A stretch of 64,000 nt of DNA, taken from the NCBI GenBank assembly GCA_026261815.1, contig JAMPIT010000566.1, positions 26,995,001-27,059,000 on the forward strand, given 5' to 3'. Positions 11,943-24,121 of the stretch are shown piece by piece (position 1 is the first letter of the stretch; every line of letters begins with the position of its first letter). A program made the position numbers and the translations under genes. The notes below the pieces were generated by a model. The model was not told the DNA's origin. It worked only from the letters and a program-made list of their open reading frames with translations, and searched no databases. The stretch comes from Monarcha castaneiventris obscurior (Eukaryota; Chordata; Aves; Passeriformes; Monarchidae).

Positions 11943-13544
11943 CAGCCAAGAATCTGAGACTAAGATGTCCAGATGTAAAAGAAGCAGAGAAGATCAGACA
12001 TCCTCCACCATTTTTTTTCCACGTCACCTCCATGCATGAAGAGTCCAAGGAGCAGGGAATGGCACCCAGAGCTCCTGCTGTTAGCTTTGTGTTCTAGCCT
12101 CTGAAATACAAAAGCACAGTTTCTCCTTGCAGATCCAAAAATATATCTTCCAGAGTTAAATAGATTTTGTTCAGTATTTCATCCCAGTCTTAATAACAAA
12201 TAATTTCCTTTCCCATTCCTCTTTCATATATCTTCCTTTTTACCTTTTTGGTTTTTCAGTATTGCCTCACAGGAACCGCTTATATTTTTATCTTTCGTTG
12301 ATGCCACTGTCACTATTTCTATTATTTCTTTGTCTCTCTCTCTTCTATATGCCTTTCCTTCACTCTGATTTTTAAAAGCCAATCTATGCCAAAAGACTAA
12401 TCATAAAGATCAGCTCTTAAAGCCATGAAGAATATCTGGAAAGCCTGTGGACTTGGTCTTGGACATAATCTGAAAGATATTTTTAATAAAAAACAGTAAA
12501 ATTGAAAATTGTTATAATTATTCATGATCAAGGTTTTTGGAAAGTTCATTACAAATGAAGCATAGTTAAGTACTTGAATGAAAAACTTTACCAAATTGAA
12601 CTGGCTCAACTAAGACTAAACGAAACTACATCTACTGCTTCAAACTAGTAAGCAAAACATGGGCTCTGCATACATGTAGATATGTATAAATACATAAATC
12701 AATATATCAGTGTTTATTTATGCATAAAGTCCACATTACCACTTATGTGATATTAGCACTTTTCTGATATAAGGAGTACATTTACAATTCATTTTCCAGA
12801 TGACAGGAAATAATGTAAACACATAAATGTTATAACAATAATACCTCTACATCTTGAACAGTGGTCAGCCATATCTAGTAAAGCTGATATTTAGTAAGTT
12901 GCAAAAGGAAAAAGAAAACAGAGTCGGAAAACAGACTATACAATCTGTCATGGGGATCAAACAGATGGTCCAACTGCAGCTGGTCTAAAGGTTTGGGACT
13001 TTTCTATAACTTTTAGTCAAAAAGTGAGAAGTTCTTAAACATGAACATTTTTTTGAAAGTGCATTGCTGTTGAAGTAATGTGCATATGTTCAAGCTGTGT
13101 ACCTCCAAGAAGTCAAATATGTGATGATCCTGAAAAGGTATTTCTACCCCTATCTTATGCAGCCCAGTTAGGGCCCCTGAATTGTTGCACCTCTTAAATT
13201 ATTTTTCTATGGCTTCTTTTGCTTTAAAGAATCTTCAGATATTCTTTGTTTTTTCCTGGTATGATATAATATTTTTTTTTTTAATCTCAGATTGTTTTAC
13301 TTGCTGGAACACTCAACAATCAAATCCAGATACACTTACTCTTTTTTATTCCTAACACTTTGAAATATATTGTTCACAGACTGCTAGAGCCTTCCAGCAT
13401 GAGTGAAGCATATTCAGGACCTACAGAAATCAAATACAACACCCAGTTCTCGTTTCTTGTGTTTATCATTTCCAGGTCACAGATTAAAACAATATTTTTT
13501 GGCATATAGAATACTTGAGATGATCAAAACATTCTCAGAAATTT

Positions 13545-13890
13545 CTGTGGAGAGTTAAAAGGAAACTGTCCTTTAATTCACCATTGCAATTTTGACTGTA
13601 AAAGAGCAGTGCTAAAACATCTTCAGAAGAATGGTGCCATAATCTGAAATAAAAACCTGTGACTGTGTAATTCCACAGTCATGGAGAAAACAATTTGCAA
13701 ATACCAGAGATAAGATCAGGTTTGAGGCTGCTGATAAATATTTTGTTCCAGCCTGCAGGAATGATAATGTTCTATTGTCCTTTAATGAGGTTAGACCAAT
13801 GCATTTTCATTCTCATATGTGCTCCACTGAGGTGAGTTTAAACACAGTCATTTTGAAGAGTTATGCTTTGTTGTGTGGCAGTGATGGAAA
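13545..13890. other. Possible conserved noncoding element
   Basis: The block contains words such as CCATTGCAAT, CCTTTAATGAGG and ACCAATGCATTT, has very few simple repeats, and does not keep an open frame. It lies about 0.6 kb downstream of the terminal exon of the minus-strand gene. Its texture resembles deeply conserved vertebrate enhancers; conservation is not shown here. Confidence 0.25.
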
Positions 13891-13968
13891 ACTTACATGA
13901 AGGCAATTGGAAAATAAGACATTAACTCTGGGAAAATGAAATCTGAAAACTATCTAATTAATGATAGA

Positions 13969-13978
13969 TTTATTTATT
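13969..13978 (-). terminator. Candidate polyadenylation signals for the minus-strand gene
   Basis: Two overlapping AATAAA hexamers are read on the minus strand (TTTATTTATT on plus), about 550 bases beyond the stop codon of the terminal coding exon at 14527. Such signals are frequent by chance in AT-rich DNA, so this is only the first good candidate and not a proven 3' end. Confidence 0.3.
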
Positions 13979-14526
13979 ACTTCTCTTCATGTTCACTTAG
14001 TTTGTGGATCCTTGAAACAAAAACATAAAAAAAAAAACCCTACGTTTTTAATACAAACTCTACTATAAATTTAGAATCATCACTTTTAGAAAGAAGAAAA
14101 ATAGAAAATTATTTTAAAAGCTTTTTTTATTTCTCTTTTCAGAGTTTTGGTTCAAGTAGAGAATATCAAGGAACCCTCAGAAGTCCCTTAGCACATACTT
14201 GAGACATTAGTTTTTTAGAATACATGTGACAATATCCATAGTGCTTATTCTGTTATTTATGGTAGTCTCTACAGCTAGTATTTATGTGCTCTTGAAAGAA
14301 AGGGAACATTGAATTCTTATCACTCTTTAGAGTTCCCTTAATTTTGTTAAAATTATTTAAATTTCAAGGATTACCGAGTTGCAGAGGAATGCAAAATGAA
14401 GTTGCAAAAGCTTTCTCTGAACAGATGCTTACCCACTCGTGCAAACACAGTGCAGGAGCAGAAGAAGGTGGTACCTAAACTTTTATGTTTCCAAATAGGC
14501 AGGTTGATTGCAAAGGGTTTAAATAC

Positions 14527-14732
14527 TCATTGCTCAAGAAAAGCATTGTCTTTCCCATACATGTACTGTTTACCTTCCTTTGGATACTGTTTAACCTTAC
14601 TTTCCTTTTCCTCTGCAGCGTTCTTAATCTTCTGAAAAAGATGAAACACAGCCCAGATTACTGTCATGTTCAAAATACCTGCAATTCCAAGGAAAACGAA
14701 GACTTTGTGCGTGTGTGTGCTCAAAGTACCCT
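14527..14732 (-). CDS. Terminal coding exon of an unrecognised membrane protein
   Basis: Read on the minus strand, a pyrimidine-rich tract ending CTAG leads into an open frame of 68 codons that stops with TGA at 14527. The peptide begins GTLSTHTHK, runs into a hydrophobic stretch of about 23 residues (VFVFLGIAGILNMTVIWAVF...), and ends in a charged cytoplasmic-type tail with AAEEKE, KQYPKEGKQY and a terminal FLEQ. A membrane helix bounded by Lys/His on one side and Gln-Lys-Ile-Lys on the other is the pattern of a real final transmembrane exon. The acceptor is a tandem AG-AG: using the first gives phase 1 with a split Glu/Gln/Lys codon, using the second gives phase 0. The plus-strand frames over the same bases are shadows. 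I do not recognise the family. Claudin-like or other polytopic proteins are possible. Confidence 0.55.
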
Positions 14733-16712
14733 CTAGCCGAGAGACAGAAAAGTAAACTTTTTTTCAGATAATGACTCGGCACAATAGGCACTGAGGGAGC
14801 TACTTTGAAGTGGAATTGCTTCCCTAGAGGGTTAGGTGTGCCAGTGCATATTTCATTTTGATCCCTCTTTGGGACTAATTCCCACATATATGGTACAAGT
14901 CCTTGGCATCTGTTGGTTTGGGTGAAGTTACCTGACATTAAAGAATGACATATATACCTTATAATTGGTACCAGCTCTTCACCAGAGATTCTGCAAAAGC
15001 AGAACTGAGACACAGGAGACAGTCAGCCATGTGTTTTAAGGCAGGTTACTAATGTTAAGCATTTTTTTTTTCCACTGGGTGAGACCAGGGCAGTTTTTGA
15101 AAATACATAATCTCTACTTTTAAATTCAAAATGTACAATAGCAGGGTGGATTATTGAAAGAATGCTGATTAAATGTATAAACAGCTTCCTCCTATATTCC
15201 TGTGCAAATGTCAATCTGTATTACAGACAATAAGAGAGGATGAGTCTCTCTGGCAGCTATAAGACATTGTCAATGTATTTTAAATACTCTGTTTCAGGGA
15301 TTATTTTTTAAAGCAATTCAAAGTTTTTCTAAAATTATCTTACTACTGAGGACAAAAGAAACAGAATCATTTGCATTCATACAGGGATGCCTTTCTTATG
15401 CTGGCACCATTTATTTCTTGCAGTAAAGCATTACAAACTGACTACTGTGATTTTTTTCCCAGAAACTTAAATCCAAAATTGTAGACAGAGCTCTGCTGGG
15501 GATTATCAGTGGGATGGATGTGTCTGGCATGAGTGTTATTCTTGGGTTGGGTTCATTAAATGAGCCATTACTAGGAAAGACAAGTTGTTGTACACTTTTA
15601 TTGCTTTCTACCTTTTCCTCTATCAAATCAATAACACCGGTTTGTAACTTTGGCTATAGCACTGGTTCTAAATCCATTTCATGCCTGTTGGAAACAGTTC
15701 ATTAGCTTTTAAAATGACAAGGAGGAAAAGCAGTCTTCAGCTGTAGAAGTGGACTTCTATTGTTTTAGAAGTGTCAGTATCCTCTATTCTATGTGTAGCA
15801 ACATAAGTAATAGTAAATAAAGAAAACAGCAGTTCTATTATATAACATTTTTAAAAGTCCTCATCTTTTAAAATAAAATAAACAAACAAAAAAAGCAAAC
15901 CTACAAACTATGGTATGGTACGTTCTAGACAGTGACAATATTACTGTCTACAAAGGGGTTTATTTTCAGAGATCTCTCATCTTCCTATATATTATCATAA
16001 TTTCTTACCATATTCATTATTGTTATGCCACAGGTCACCATCAAGTCACCATTCAGATCCGTGGGAAGAGGTCTTTATTATATAACACAAATATCCCCCC
16101 AGTTAAATAAATATGGTTTCCCATTTTGCTTAGCACTTAAGCTGGTGATTTTCAGAGATGTTCTTAGTGGGTGGCTAAAGAGAAACCATGTTTTTACTAT
16201 TCTGATCACCAGCACCATCCTGAAGAACTTGCTCTCCCACCATTTGACAGAGGAGAGAACATGCTGTCTCTACCTCATGCCACAACAGACACCTCTAATA
16301 CACTGACTGACAATGTCAGCAGTATTAACAGGATTAAGTTAATGAACAATCTAAAATACTATTCAGTATTTTTCCTTCAAAATTTATCTTGAAATTTGAC
16401 TATGATAAAAGAACAGTTTTTACTGTTAACTCATCTTACTGCTGCATCTTCAAAGAATTGGAAAAAAAAAGTATTTCACTACTAGAAAATGCCCAATGTT
16501 TAAATAAAACACCTTTTTGTTCTCCAATCGCTTGACAAAATATTCTTACTTAGCTTCCAAGTATAAAATATCTCATTTAGACCTGATATGCAGAACAATA
16601 CAATAAAATACAATTTTAACACTACAGAAATGTCATAGAAACATTCATTCCAGTCTTATTTAGACAAAATGTTTGAAATATTTTCTGTAATATCAGTGTG
16701 ACAGTGAGTTCT
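14733..16712. other. Inferred intron sequence, nothing recognised
   Basis: AT-rich DNA without a recognised repeat. A 129-codon minus frame at 14624-15013 overlaps the terminal exon in another frame and reads through its splice acceptor region, so it is treated as a shadow. A GC-richer patch at 16130-16340 has no clear exon boundaries. Confidence 0.5.
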
Positions 16713-17219
16713 TGTATTGGTTTGAAAACAAACCAGTGGAAGATCGTAAGTCAGGATTAAAATTTAATAGGAAAAAGAAAAATTAAAAATAAGTGAAATA
16801 ATACAAGGGGGGAAAAAAAAAACCCAAAAAAAACCCCACACCACTGACAAAGTCAGATACAACCTGACACCCTGTTAGGGTGGTGGGAGCAGTCCAAATG
16901 AAGTAGTTCAGTTGAAGCAGGGATCCTATGGAAGGTCTGGTCTCCAGCTGAAGGTCCAGTAACAGCTCTTGTCCTCCAGGAACCCAATATACAAGACTCC
17001 CTCTTAGGCAGCTCCAAGGCCAGGTTATATCCAGGTGGGAATGCTTGGCTCCTCCCTCCTGGGCGGAGCATCTCACAATAGGATGAGATAAGTCCATGAG
17101 TCATGCAGTGGTTTCTTGCTGGCCATTGTCTGTTATCAGGGGTGGGTCATAGCAGGAGCTAACAGCTAATGGCCCACAGCTGGCAGTAATAGAATACATC
17201 TATGTTGTAACCTAGGACA
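16713..17219 (-). mobile_element. Solo LTR (507 bp), minus orientation, with 5-bp TSD
   Basis: The element runs TG...CA in minus orientation: its 5' end is TGTCCTAGGTTACAA at 17219 and its 3' end is ...CAAACCAATACA at 16713. It is flanked by a perfect 5-bp duplication, GTTCT at 16708-16712 and 17220-17224. On its sense strand there is a TATA-type GGATATAACC at about 17030 and an ATTAAA signal near 16760. Five-base duplications suit ERVL/ERV1-type integrases. No internal retroviral sequence is present on either side, so it is a solo LTR left by recombination between paired LTRs. A copy more than nine-tenths identical by eye lies inverted at 36342-36822. The 104- and 83-codon minus frames inside are LTR by-products. 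Confidence 0.9.
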
Positions 17220-19654
17220 GTTCTACCTTAATACTGCATAGAAAAGTAAAACATATCAATAAAATGTGAATGGATTTTTCCAAACTTCTTCATGCGGAAG
17301 ATTCAGTTTTGCTGGTACTTTAAACTGTCAGACAATAGATGGTTAGTTTGTCAGATTCTTTGGATCTGATATTCTTTGCCATTATTTTAAAGATGCATTT
17401 GTCATATCTGACAGTAGGGTGCCTGCGAAACGGCTACTCCTCATGTTTCACAGGATTCCTTACTCATAAATTTAGCACTGTAGAAACAAATGTTTTCTGT
17501 TTTGATTGTTTTTGATTTGGGGGTTTTCTTCCTTATGTCAATCTTTCTCTTTCCATGATATATTTAAATTATGTATGAAAGCTTGGCAATTGTTGCAAAA
17601 AGAGAAGCACCTCCCTCTATCATGAGAAAGTTGATAGCATATTGAGAGAAAAGGTAGCATTTGTATTAAAGCAGTATTTAATTAGACCCAGTAGGAAATC
17701 CGAATCTTTATGCACAGATATATACACATGTAATTATGTCTTACGTTGGACCACACAGAGCATACACGTACACACCCCCCATACACCACATTCAAAATTA
17801 CATCAAAAGGCTTCTAAATACTGCAATTAGATGCCTTATGGTATTTCTTAACTTTTATTTAGATTGTTCTCAAGATTTGGATTCAAGTGGGAAGTTCCCC
17901 TGAAGAAGAAATTCCTCTCAGCTAAACATTCTTAAAATATATCCCTGAACATGAGAGATCAGGAGGCCAAGTGATCCCTAAGATTCATTATTTTCTGTTT
18001 CTTTCAATGAATTAATTATTCAATTCAAATCAAATCATATCCTTTACACTACTATACGTGACGATGAGATCTGTACCCTTATGAATAATTAGGATCATCA
18101 GAAAAAACGTGGAAATAATTTTGAATATAAAAAAGCCATGACAGAAATATTCTAGTTGAATGCAAAGCTGATGAATGTTTGGTGAGGAAAAAAGGAGTAT
18201 TTCCTCCAGTATTTTGAATTTATGCCAAGGTTTTCCTACTTAACAAGAGCTTTGAAATTGCAGAAATTGTGTATCTTTTTCAAGTGAAGAGGTGAATTCT
18301 GTTATTTACATTCCTTGTTTACATTTGCCAACATTATATCACGCCATTTGGTAAAGATTCTGAATTTAATGTCATTCAGAGGGAATTTCCTTGGTCTTTG
18401 ACAAATAGTACCCAGTGAAATCTATTTGAGAAAGACAGAAAAGAGGAATTGTAGTGTCTAGAGAGCTTGACTAAGGCAGAAATTCAGTGAAGGGAAAATT
18501 CAATGCCTGCACTAGACCTCATGGAACATAACAATTTTGTTATGATATTCAGATTTTCCATCTGTTAGCACGTGTTTCACTGCAACTTGTACGTATCTAT
18601 CATTTTACCAGGGATCATACATTCTAATACCAAAAGTCATGCAAGCACAAAAACTTTCATTTTGATGGTAGTCAATGGAATATGTTATTTCTGAAGATAC
18701 TCAGCTAAATAGTAGCATCCTAGGCAAAGTTTTATAACATACCCATTAGAGTACAGAAACTCAGAAGAAGTAGCAGAAGACACAGGTATGTCTGACTTGA
18801 ACAATAAGGGAGAGAATGTACAGATTTTCCCAAAATTATAAGGACATATCTGGTGTGGTACTAAAAAAGTTTGTAGCTGGGTCAGCTCAACACTTGCTCA
18901 GAAGCTCAGCTTTGCAGCTTGGTTTCAGCCCTGTCTTACTGTAGCTCACATTGTTTCCAGAACACCAGTTAGTTTTTATTCTGTCTAGCCGCACGTCTCT
19001 TATACATCATACGGGTTCAATGCTGATTAGAATTAACTCAAGGATCTCTGTGCTGCATTGCTTTAAATAGGGCTACATGCACAACGTTTTCAAAACATCC
19101 AGTGAAATTTGCCTTGCTAAATACAGCACACACAAGGCAATGTCTGCCTGGAAGTGTTTATGGCCTAAAAGGCAGAGATTTCTTCCTCAGTACTACAGCA
19201 CAGTGCAGAAGTGCTCCACAGTGTCTCCACAGACAGTAGTAGTAGTGTCTTGTGTGACTCCTCTCTTCATCCTTGTGTCCACATTACGTTGAATGTAGAC
19301 ATATCAACAGAATTGGTTGATAGAGGATTTGAAGGTATGCTTAAACCTCTAATGCAGTGTGAACAAATGACAGGCAATTTTTTTTCAATCTTACTAAACA
19401 TGACTTTGGGAAAGCAACAGATTTAGCTGATGAGACATCGATTTGACAGGTGGGCAATAATGATTACTGCCACCATCTAGGATATTGTTATATGAGAATT
19501 TTCACTGATAATAATAATTAGAACATCACAAAGTCCTTACGAAGGACCTGTAACCTAGCTTATGAGTTAGTTAAACCTTCATCTTATGTAATGATGTTTC
19601 AACCCACAGAAAGTAACTCAGAAAAAACCACCAACCAAAAAAATAAAAATCCCA

Positions 19655-19714
19655 AACCAACCAACCAACCAACCAACCAACCAACCAACCAACCAACCAA
19701 CCAACCAACCAACC
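19655..19714. repeat. (AACC)15 tetranucleotide microsatellite
   Basis: Fifteen uninterrupted AACC units (60 bp) are preceded by an imperfect A/C-rich lead at 19621-19654. The array translates to a Leu-Val-Gly-Trp-type repeat on the minus strand, which is not a protein. Confidence 0.97.
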
Positions 19715-21779
19715 ACACTCTACAAAGCTCTCCCTCCATGTGTTGTCCAAATTCAATTCCATAAACAGCTTTCAAATGTAATGTAGATTTTATTAGAGCA
19801 ATTTATAAAGTGAACTTAAAACTCAGTCACAGCTGAAAGACACATTGGAGTTATTTAAAAATGAATTGAACAATTATCTCTCACCTGATTAACTTACCTC
19901 TTGTGAAAACAGAATATTTTTATTAATTTTTTTCCAAGTAGAAAGAAGCAAACCAAAGAGGTCAGCTGAAAGGTAAGTGTTTTCAGTCAGTGAGAAATGG
20001 GGCCCTATAACAATTAAAGTCCTGGGTTTTCGGTGAATTTGATTGTGTGGCATTGCAGTGTCTGATCAGTCAGTTTGTAGCCATTTACTTTGGTGAGACT
20101 TGAGTAGCCAATTCACCAGTCTCCTCAAGCTGGCAGACAAAAGTCAGAAGAGAATTTCTAGTAGATGCCAATCTAATAAGATTACTCCTATTTTACCAGA
20201 AGGATTGATTAGATCATAAACATTAAATAAGTAGCAGATCTTTTATATCAAGTTTTTGATAACATTTGGTCTTTGAAGTTGTGTTCCCTCTTTTTGTGTA
20301 ATTAAGAAAAGTCATAATGAGTGTAGGTAATGAAATGGGGTAAAGCATATACAGCATATACAGCAATATAATTTAATATTAAGAAACAGAGATTTGATTT
20401 AAATATTATTATTAGCATTATTATATTTTAATTATTATTGCAAAATCTATTTGCACTTCAGGAATGCTAAAAAGTTCAACTTATGAGACTGACTACGGTA
20501 CTATCATAATAAAACCAGAAATGGTGGTAAGTGCTGCAGGGAGCTTTAAACCTAGGCATAAAACTAGAAGAATTGAAAGAGATGAAAAACAATGCATAAA
20601 ATGTAGCAGCTTCATGGATAATGTTTTCTGCAGGGTATCAATTTAATTGTTTCCAAATACACCTGTGATGGAGCACATGAGTGAAGGAATGAAGATGTGG
20701 GATGAGAAATCTGCTGAGGAGGTGGAAGGAGACTGGAGTCTAGTCTGACTGAGGGGAAAGATAATCTCTTGGTGATGAATGAAAGATGGTAGAGTAGGAG
20801 TGGGCTGTGAAACTGCAAACAAGTAAGAGAGAGAGCTGACACATTTAAACTCATAAGCCATGAGAATGATTTGCAAAGCAATACTGTGAAAGGAAATGAA
20901 AGGAACAAGGTTGCGTTTTTTTAGAACAGTAAATTTGAGTAAGACATGGCAAGATGGTTCAAGTTCTAGTGAAGTTTCTGAAGATTTGATCCCTTATTCA
21001 AACCTTAAACTATCATATTTGAATGGTGTTTTAAGATAAGGGAGTACTCAAGCAATCTAACTATAGCAATTTTTAGGATATTTTAGGGATTTTCAAAACT
21101 CTTATATGAGGAACAATTTAGATATGTGAGCAGGGGTTCATGTGTTTCTTACACAGTTTTTATCTCTGTCCACAGGTTATTCATGATTTTATAGTAAGCC
21201 TAGCTGCTTTCGAGTGCTGTAATGGTGCCCTGACAACAGGCTACCCCCTGTTCCTTGTTTAGGGAACAAAAATCTCTGGCTTGAGGAAGATAGATGATGA
21301 CAGACATCCGTCTTTTAAACCAAGACAGGTGAAAACAGCTGGGTCTGTTGGATTTCCTTGAGTGTTATCACAGATGTGAGTTAAAAACATAAGATCCAAA
21401 AAAATAATTTCATAAGATAAAAAACAAAGAAGATTTTTTTAGGACAATACAAATACCTTTTAACTACCTCAACTCAGAAAAATGAACTCACTAGCTGAAA
21501 ACTATGCCTTCTGACTTCTCAGAACTGAGCAGTAGTGCTTGAAAGAGCCGTAGACCTGTGGAAGAGCTTATGGTATGCTCTATTTTAGCATAAATAATTC
21601 AGAATGTCAATGTAGGAAAAGTTAAGCTTGGAACGCTTGAGGTTTTTTTGGGAAATTTAATTATTTGGAACCATCTGTGTCCATATGTGTCTTCATGTTA
21701 CCATGGAAATGCTACTTGAACAAAAAGCCCTAAATTGGTTTGTTTATTTTTGGTTTGGTTTCTTGTAGTTTGGCAAGAA

Positions 21780-22000
21780 AATGGTGCTCCTGTGTAAATG
21801 CAGTGGTTTTCCTGCCAGAGTGCACAGAGTTGTGGCATTGTTGTATCAGTTACACAAATTGCTGGCTAGCAATGGCCTCAAAAAGCAATTTTCTTTTAAT
21901 ACTGAGAAATTGTCATCTGTTCATTAACATTAAATTTTTAATAGCAAGTAGAAACCAAAATGTTTTCAGGAGGCTATCGAAAGTTCTGTCATTACATTGC
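21780..22000. other. Possible conserved noncoding element
   Basis: A block around 'gctggctagcaatggcctc' and 'gttcattaacattaaat' has even composition and TAAT-core motifs and is free of simple repeats. The 122-codon plus frame across it (21740-22108) begins with no recognisable domain and has no splice sites, so a noncoding reading is preferred. This is a texture-based call only. Confidence 0.2.
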
Positions 22001-23725
22001 TTCTCTCTAACATATTATTATTGGAATAAAGCAGTAAAATGTATTAAAAGTACAGGTAGTTATTGTCATTTCCATAGGACTGCACGACTGAAATCCCGTA
22101 CATCATGAATAGGATGGTTGAATCTTTAATTCTAAAGAAAAGCAAAGTAAAAACATAAAATAAACTAAATAAAATTCATGAGGCAACCATTTTGAAAAAA
22201 TCTGCAAGGGAAAATGTAAGCTTGCTTGAAGGAAAAGTCATCCAGTTTACGTCCAGAAAAACAGTTTTCTGCAGGAAATCACTTCTATCTTGGCTAAGAG
22301 ATTAAAAAATGACATTATAAAATGGAAGGGGTTTGCTCAGCCATGGCTGTTATGTTTGCACGTGGTATGAGTTTTATTGATGTTTTAGCATTTATTATCA
22401 TAGATAGGTTCACATACATCAGGCTTCAAGTTTCAGAACTTCGATTTATTTCAAAGTATAAGGTCGCATTCATTCAGATATATTGCTAAGTTCAGGAGGG
22501 AATAGCAATTAATTTGGTGGCTAACTTAAGTTGCATAATGCTAATATTTCTGGTCAGGAAGCATGGATACACACAAAAAACCATACACACATTAAAAAAT
22601 ACCCTCAACAACAACAAAACCACAAAAAAACCAAAAACCAAACAAACAAAAAAACCCAACCCATGGTGCTCAGGGAACTGTCCTTGAAATATTTGCTATT
22701 CCTTCCTTTTTATAGTCCTGCTGGCAGTGTGGCTACATCTTAAGTCATTATTTCTTCTTTATTTTCTTGTCAATGCATATAAACATTTGGATTAGCAGAC
22801 TGGAAGTGGCTTAAAGGTATGAAGAAAGTGGCTCACAGTAATTAGATTAGTTCTTTTCAGAGGAAAAGAAGCTCCACATAAAATGAAATTCAGTCCTTTC
22901 TGCCTAATTCCCCGTTTTCTAAAATGAAAAATGTTCTGAAGGAGCTGTGAGCTCTAGAAGACTTGATCACATAGCTACTGTGGGCAAAACTGTCACCCAG
23001 TGTTATGCCAACTCTAGAATTTACACCATCAGTAAAGAAAGCCTACAGCTTCCATCACTAACTTTAGTGAGATATAAACTATTTATTTTGTTTATTATTG
23101 GAAAACATGACTAAACTTCTGGGCAGAGTAGAAAACAGGAGAGAGAGAATGAGTATGTAGGCAGGTTGTGTGGGCCATGAATATAGCTTAGTATCAAGAT
23201 TCCATGTTCTTAAATTTCAAAGATTTACCTCAGTTAGTCAGACTGAAAAAGGAAATTCTCCTCCTCTTCCTACCCAGTTTTTTGGCAATATGTCTTTTCA
23301 ATGTTGTCTTATGAGGGAAAGTCTAGCTTCATGTAAAGATTCAAAGAGAGATTTGATTTCAGTTGCCTTTGGCTGAGTGGTTCTTTTTCCTATTCATGGA
23401 AAGCCTTCATTTTCTTATATAATAATTAATAACTATTTTCTTCTGCCATGCCAAACTGGTTTTGTTTCAGAATAATTATTATGATTGGCTCTAAATGTTT
23501 AGTTTTCCAACAGACCTAATGCAGTTTAGGAGAGTCTGTAATAAGTTGTTCCAGAAACACTTGCACAGAAATGTTCTGGAAAACCTAAAAAAATTATGTT
23601 TCGAAGGCCACATCTATACTGATGTCTTTTGTCATCTTTTGGGATGAATTGTACCTCGAGCATATTATTTCACAAGAGCACTATGAAGGAAATGATTCCC
23701 ATTCCTACTTAAAGGGAATTTCTTA

Positions 23726-23754
23726 AAACATGGACAAGAATTTTGTCCATGTTT
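23726..23754. repeat. Perfect hairpin, 12-bp arms, adjoining an LTR
   Basis: AAACATGGACAA at 23726-23737 pairs perfectly with TTGTCCATGTTT at 23743-23754 across a 5-base loop. It ends five bases before the LTR that starts at 23760. Confidence 0.9.
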
Positions 23755-23759
23755 GTCGC

Positions 23760-24121
23760 TGTTGTACCACGGCCGGAGAGAAATCACGACGCGAAAGTTC
23801 AAGTCCAGGAAGAATAGAGCCACCTTTATTAATTAGAGACTGGCTTATATAACTCGGTTAGCAAAGATGGCAGGAAGCCATTGGTTCTTTGGCAACCACC
23901 TCTCAGGATAATTGGCTGAACCCTACAAGACTCATTTCAAAATATTTTTCCAGTCAATATCAAAACAATACTACATAACGACTTGCACCTGCAAGATAAA
24001 GAGAATTCGTTTACAAAACTGTAGCACAGTTTTTCATGGCTTCTGTGAGAAACACAGAGCTCTCACAGAATGCTGCAGAAAGCTGGAAAATTTCTCTGCT
24101 AAAAGCTTTTCAGCATCCACA
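23760..24121 (-). mobile_element. ERVK-like LTR, minus orientation (right edge uncertain)
   Basis: On the minus strand the element ends in ...GTGGTACAACA at 23760 and carries a TATA box (TTATATAAGCC, 23842-23852) followed only about 12 bases later by AATAAA (23825-23830). That compact promoter/poly(A) arrangement, with AATAAA just upstream of the expected start site, is known from alpharetrovirus/ERVK-type LTRs. The U5 end is rich in CpG (CACGGCCGG, ACGACGCG), which suggests a relatively young copy, since CpGs decay fast. The 5' start was placed at TGTGGATGC (24121) because it gives a TG start, but no matching 6-bp duplication is seen, so that edge may be off by tens of bases. No internal retroviral genes flank it. 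Confidence 0.65.

Larger units (their letters stand above)
7791..14526. other. Noncoding DNA, downstream of the inferred gene
   Basis: There is no recognised repeat family and no reading frame above 85 codons that is not a shadow. It contains two notable inverted repeats (9459-9494 and 11920-11942), a GC-richer unexplained stretch at 11100-12080, and a conserved-looking block near 13545-13890. The last few hundred bases before 14527 probably contain the 3' UTR of the minus-strand gene. Confidence 0.6.
17225..23725. other. Inferred intron sequence, mostly unrecognised
   Basis: No CR1 or LTR was recognised. Contents worth naming are a CA-repeat-like patch at 17730-17790, the AACC satellite at 19655-19714, a GC-richer patch at 19090-19300, a conserved-looking block at 21780-22000, and an A/C-rich low-complexity string at 22560-22665. 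Reading frames are all below 125 codons and lack splice support. Confidence 0.55.

Noticed and set aside
13969..13978. Treating the AATAAA pair as the proven 3' end of the gene
   Set aside because: Poly(A) hexamers are common in this AT-rich DNA and no downstream GU-rich element stands out, so it is kept only as a low-confidence candidate.
14624..15013. 129-codon minus frame overlapping the terminal exon
   Set aside because: It reads the exon in a different frame and passes through its splice acceptor; the membrane-helix frame is the better supported one.
19571..19762. Minus frame with repeated Gly-Trp-Leu-Val
   Set aside because: It is the AACC microsatellite in translation.
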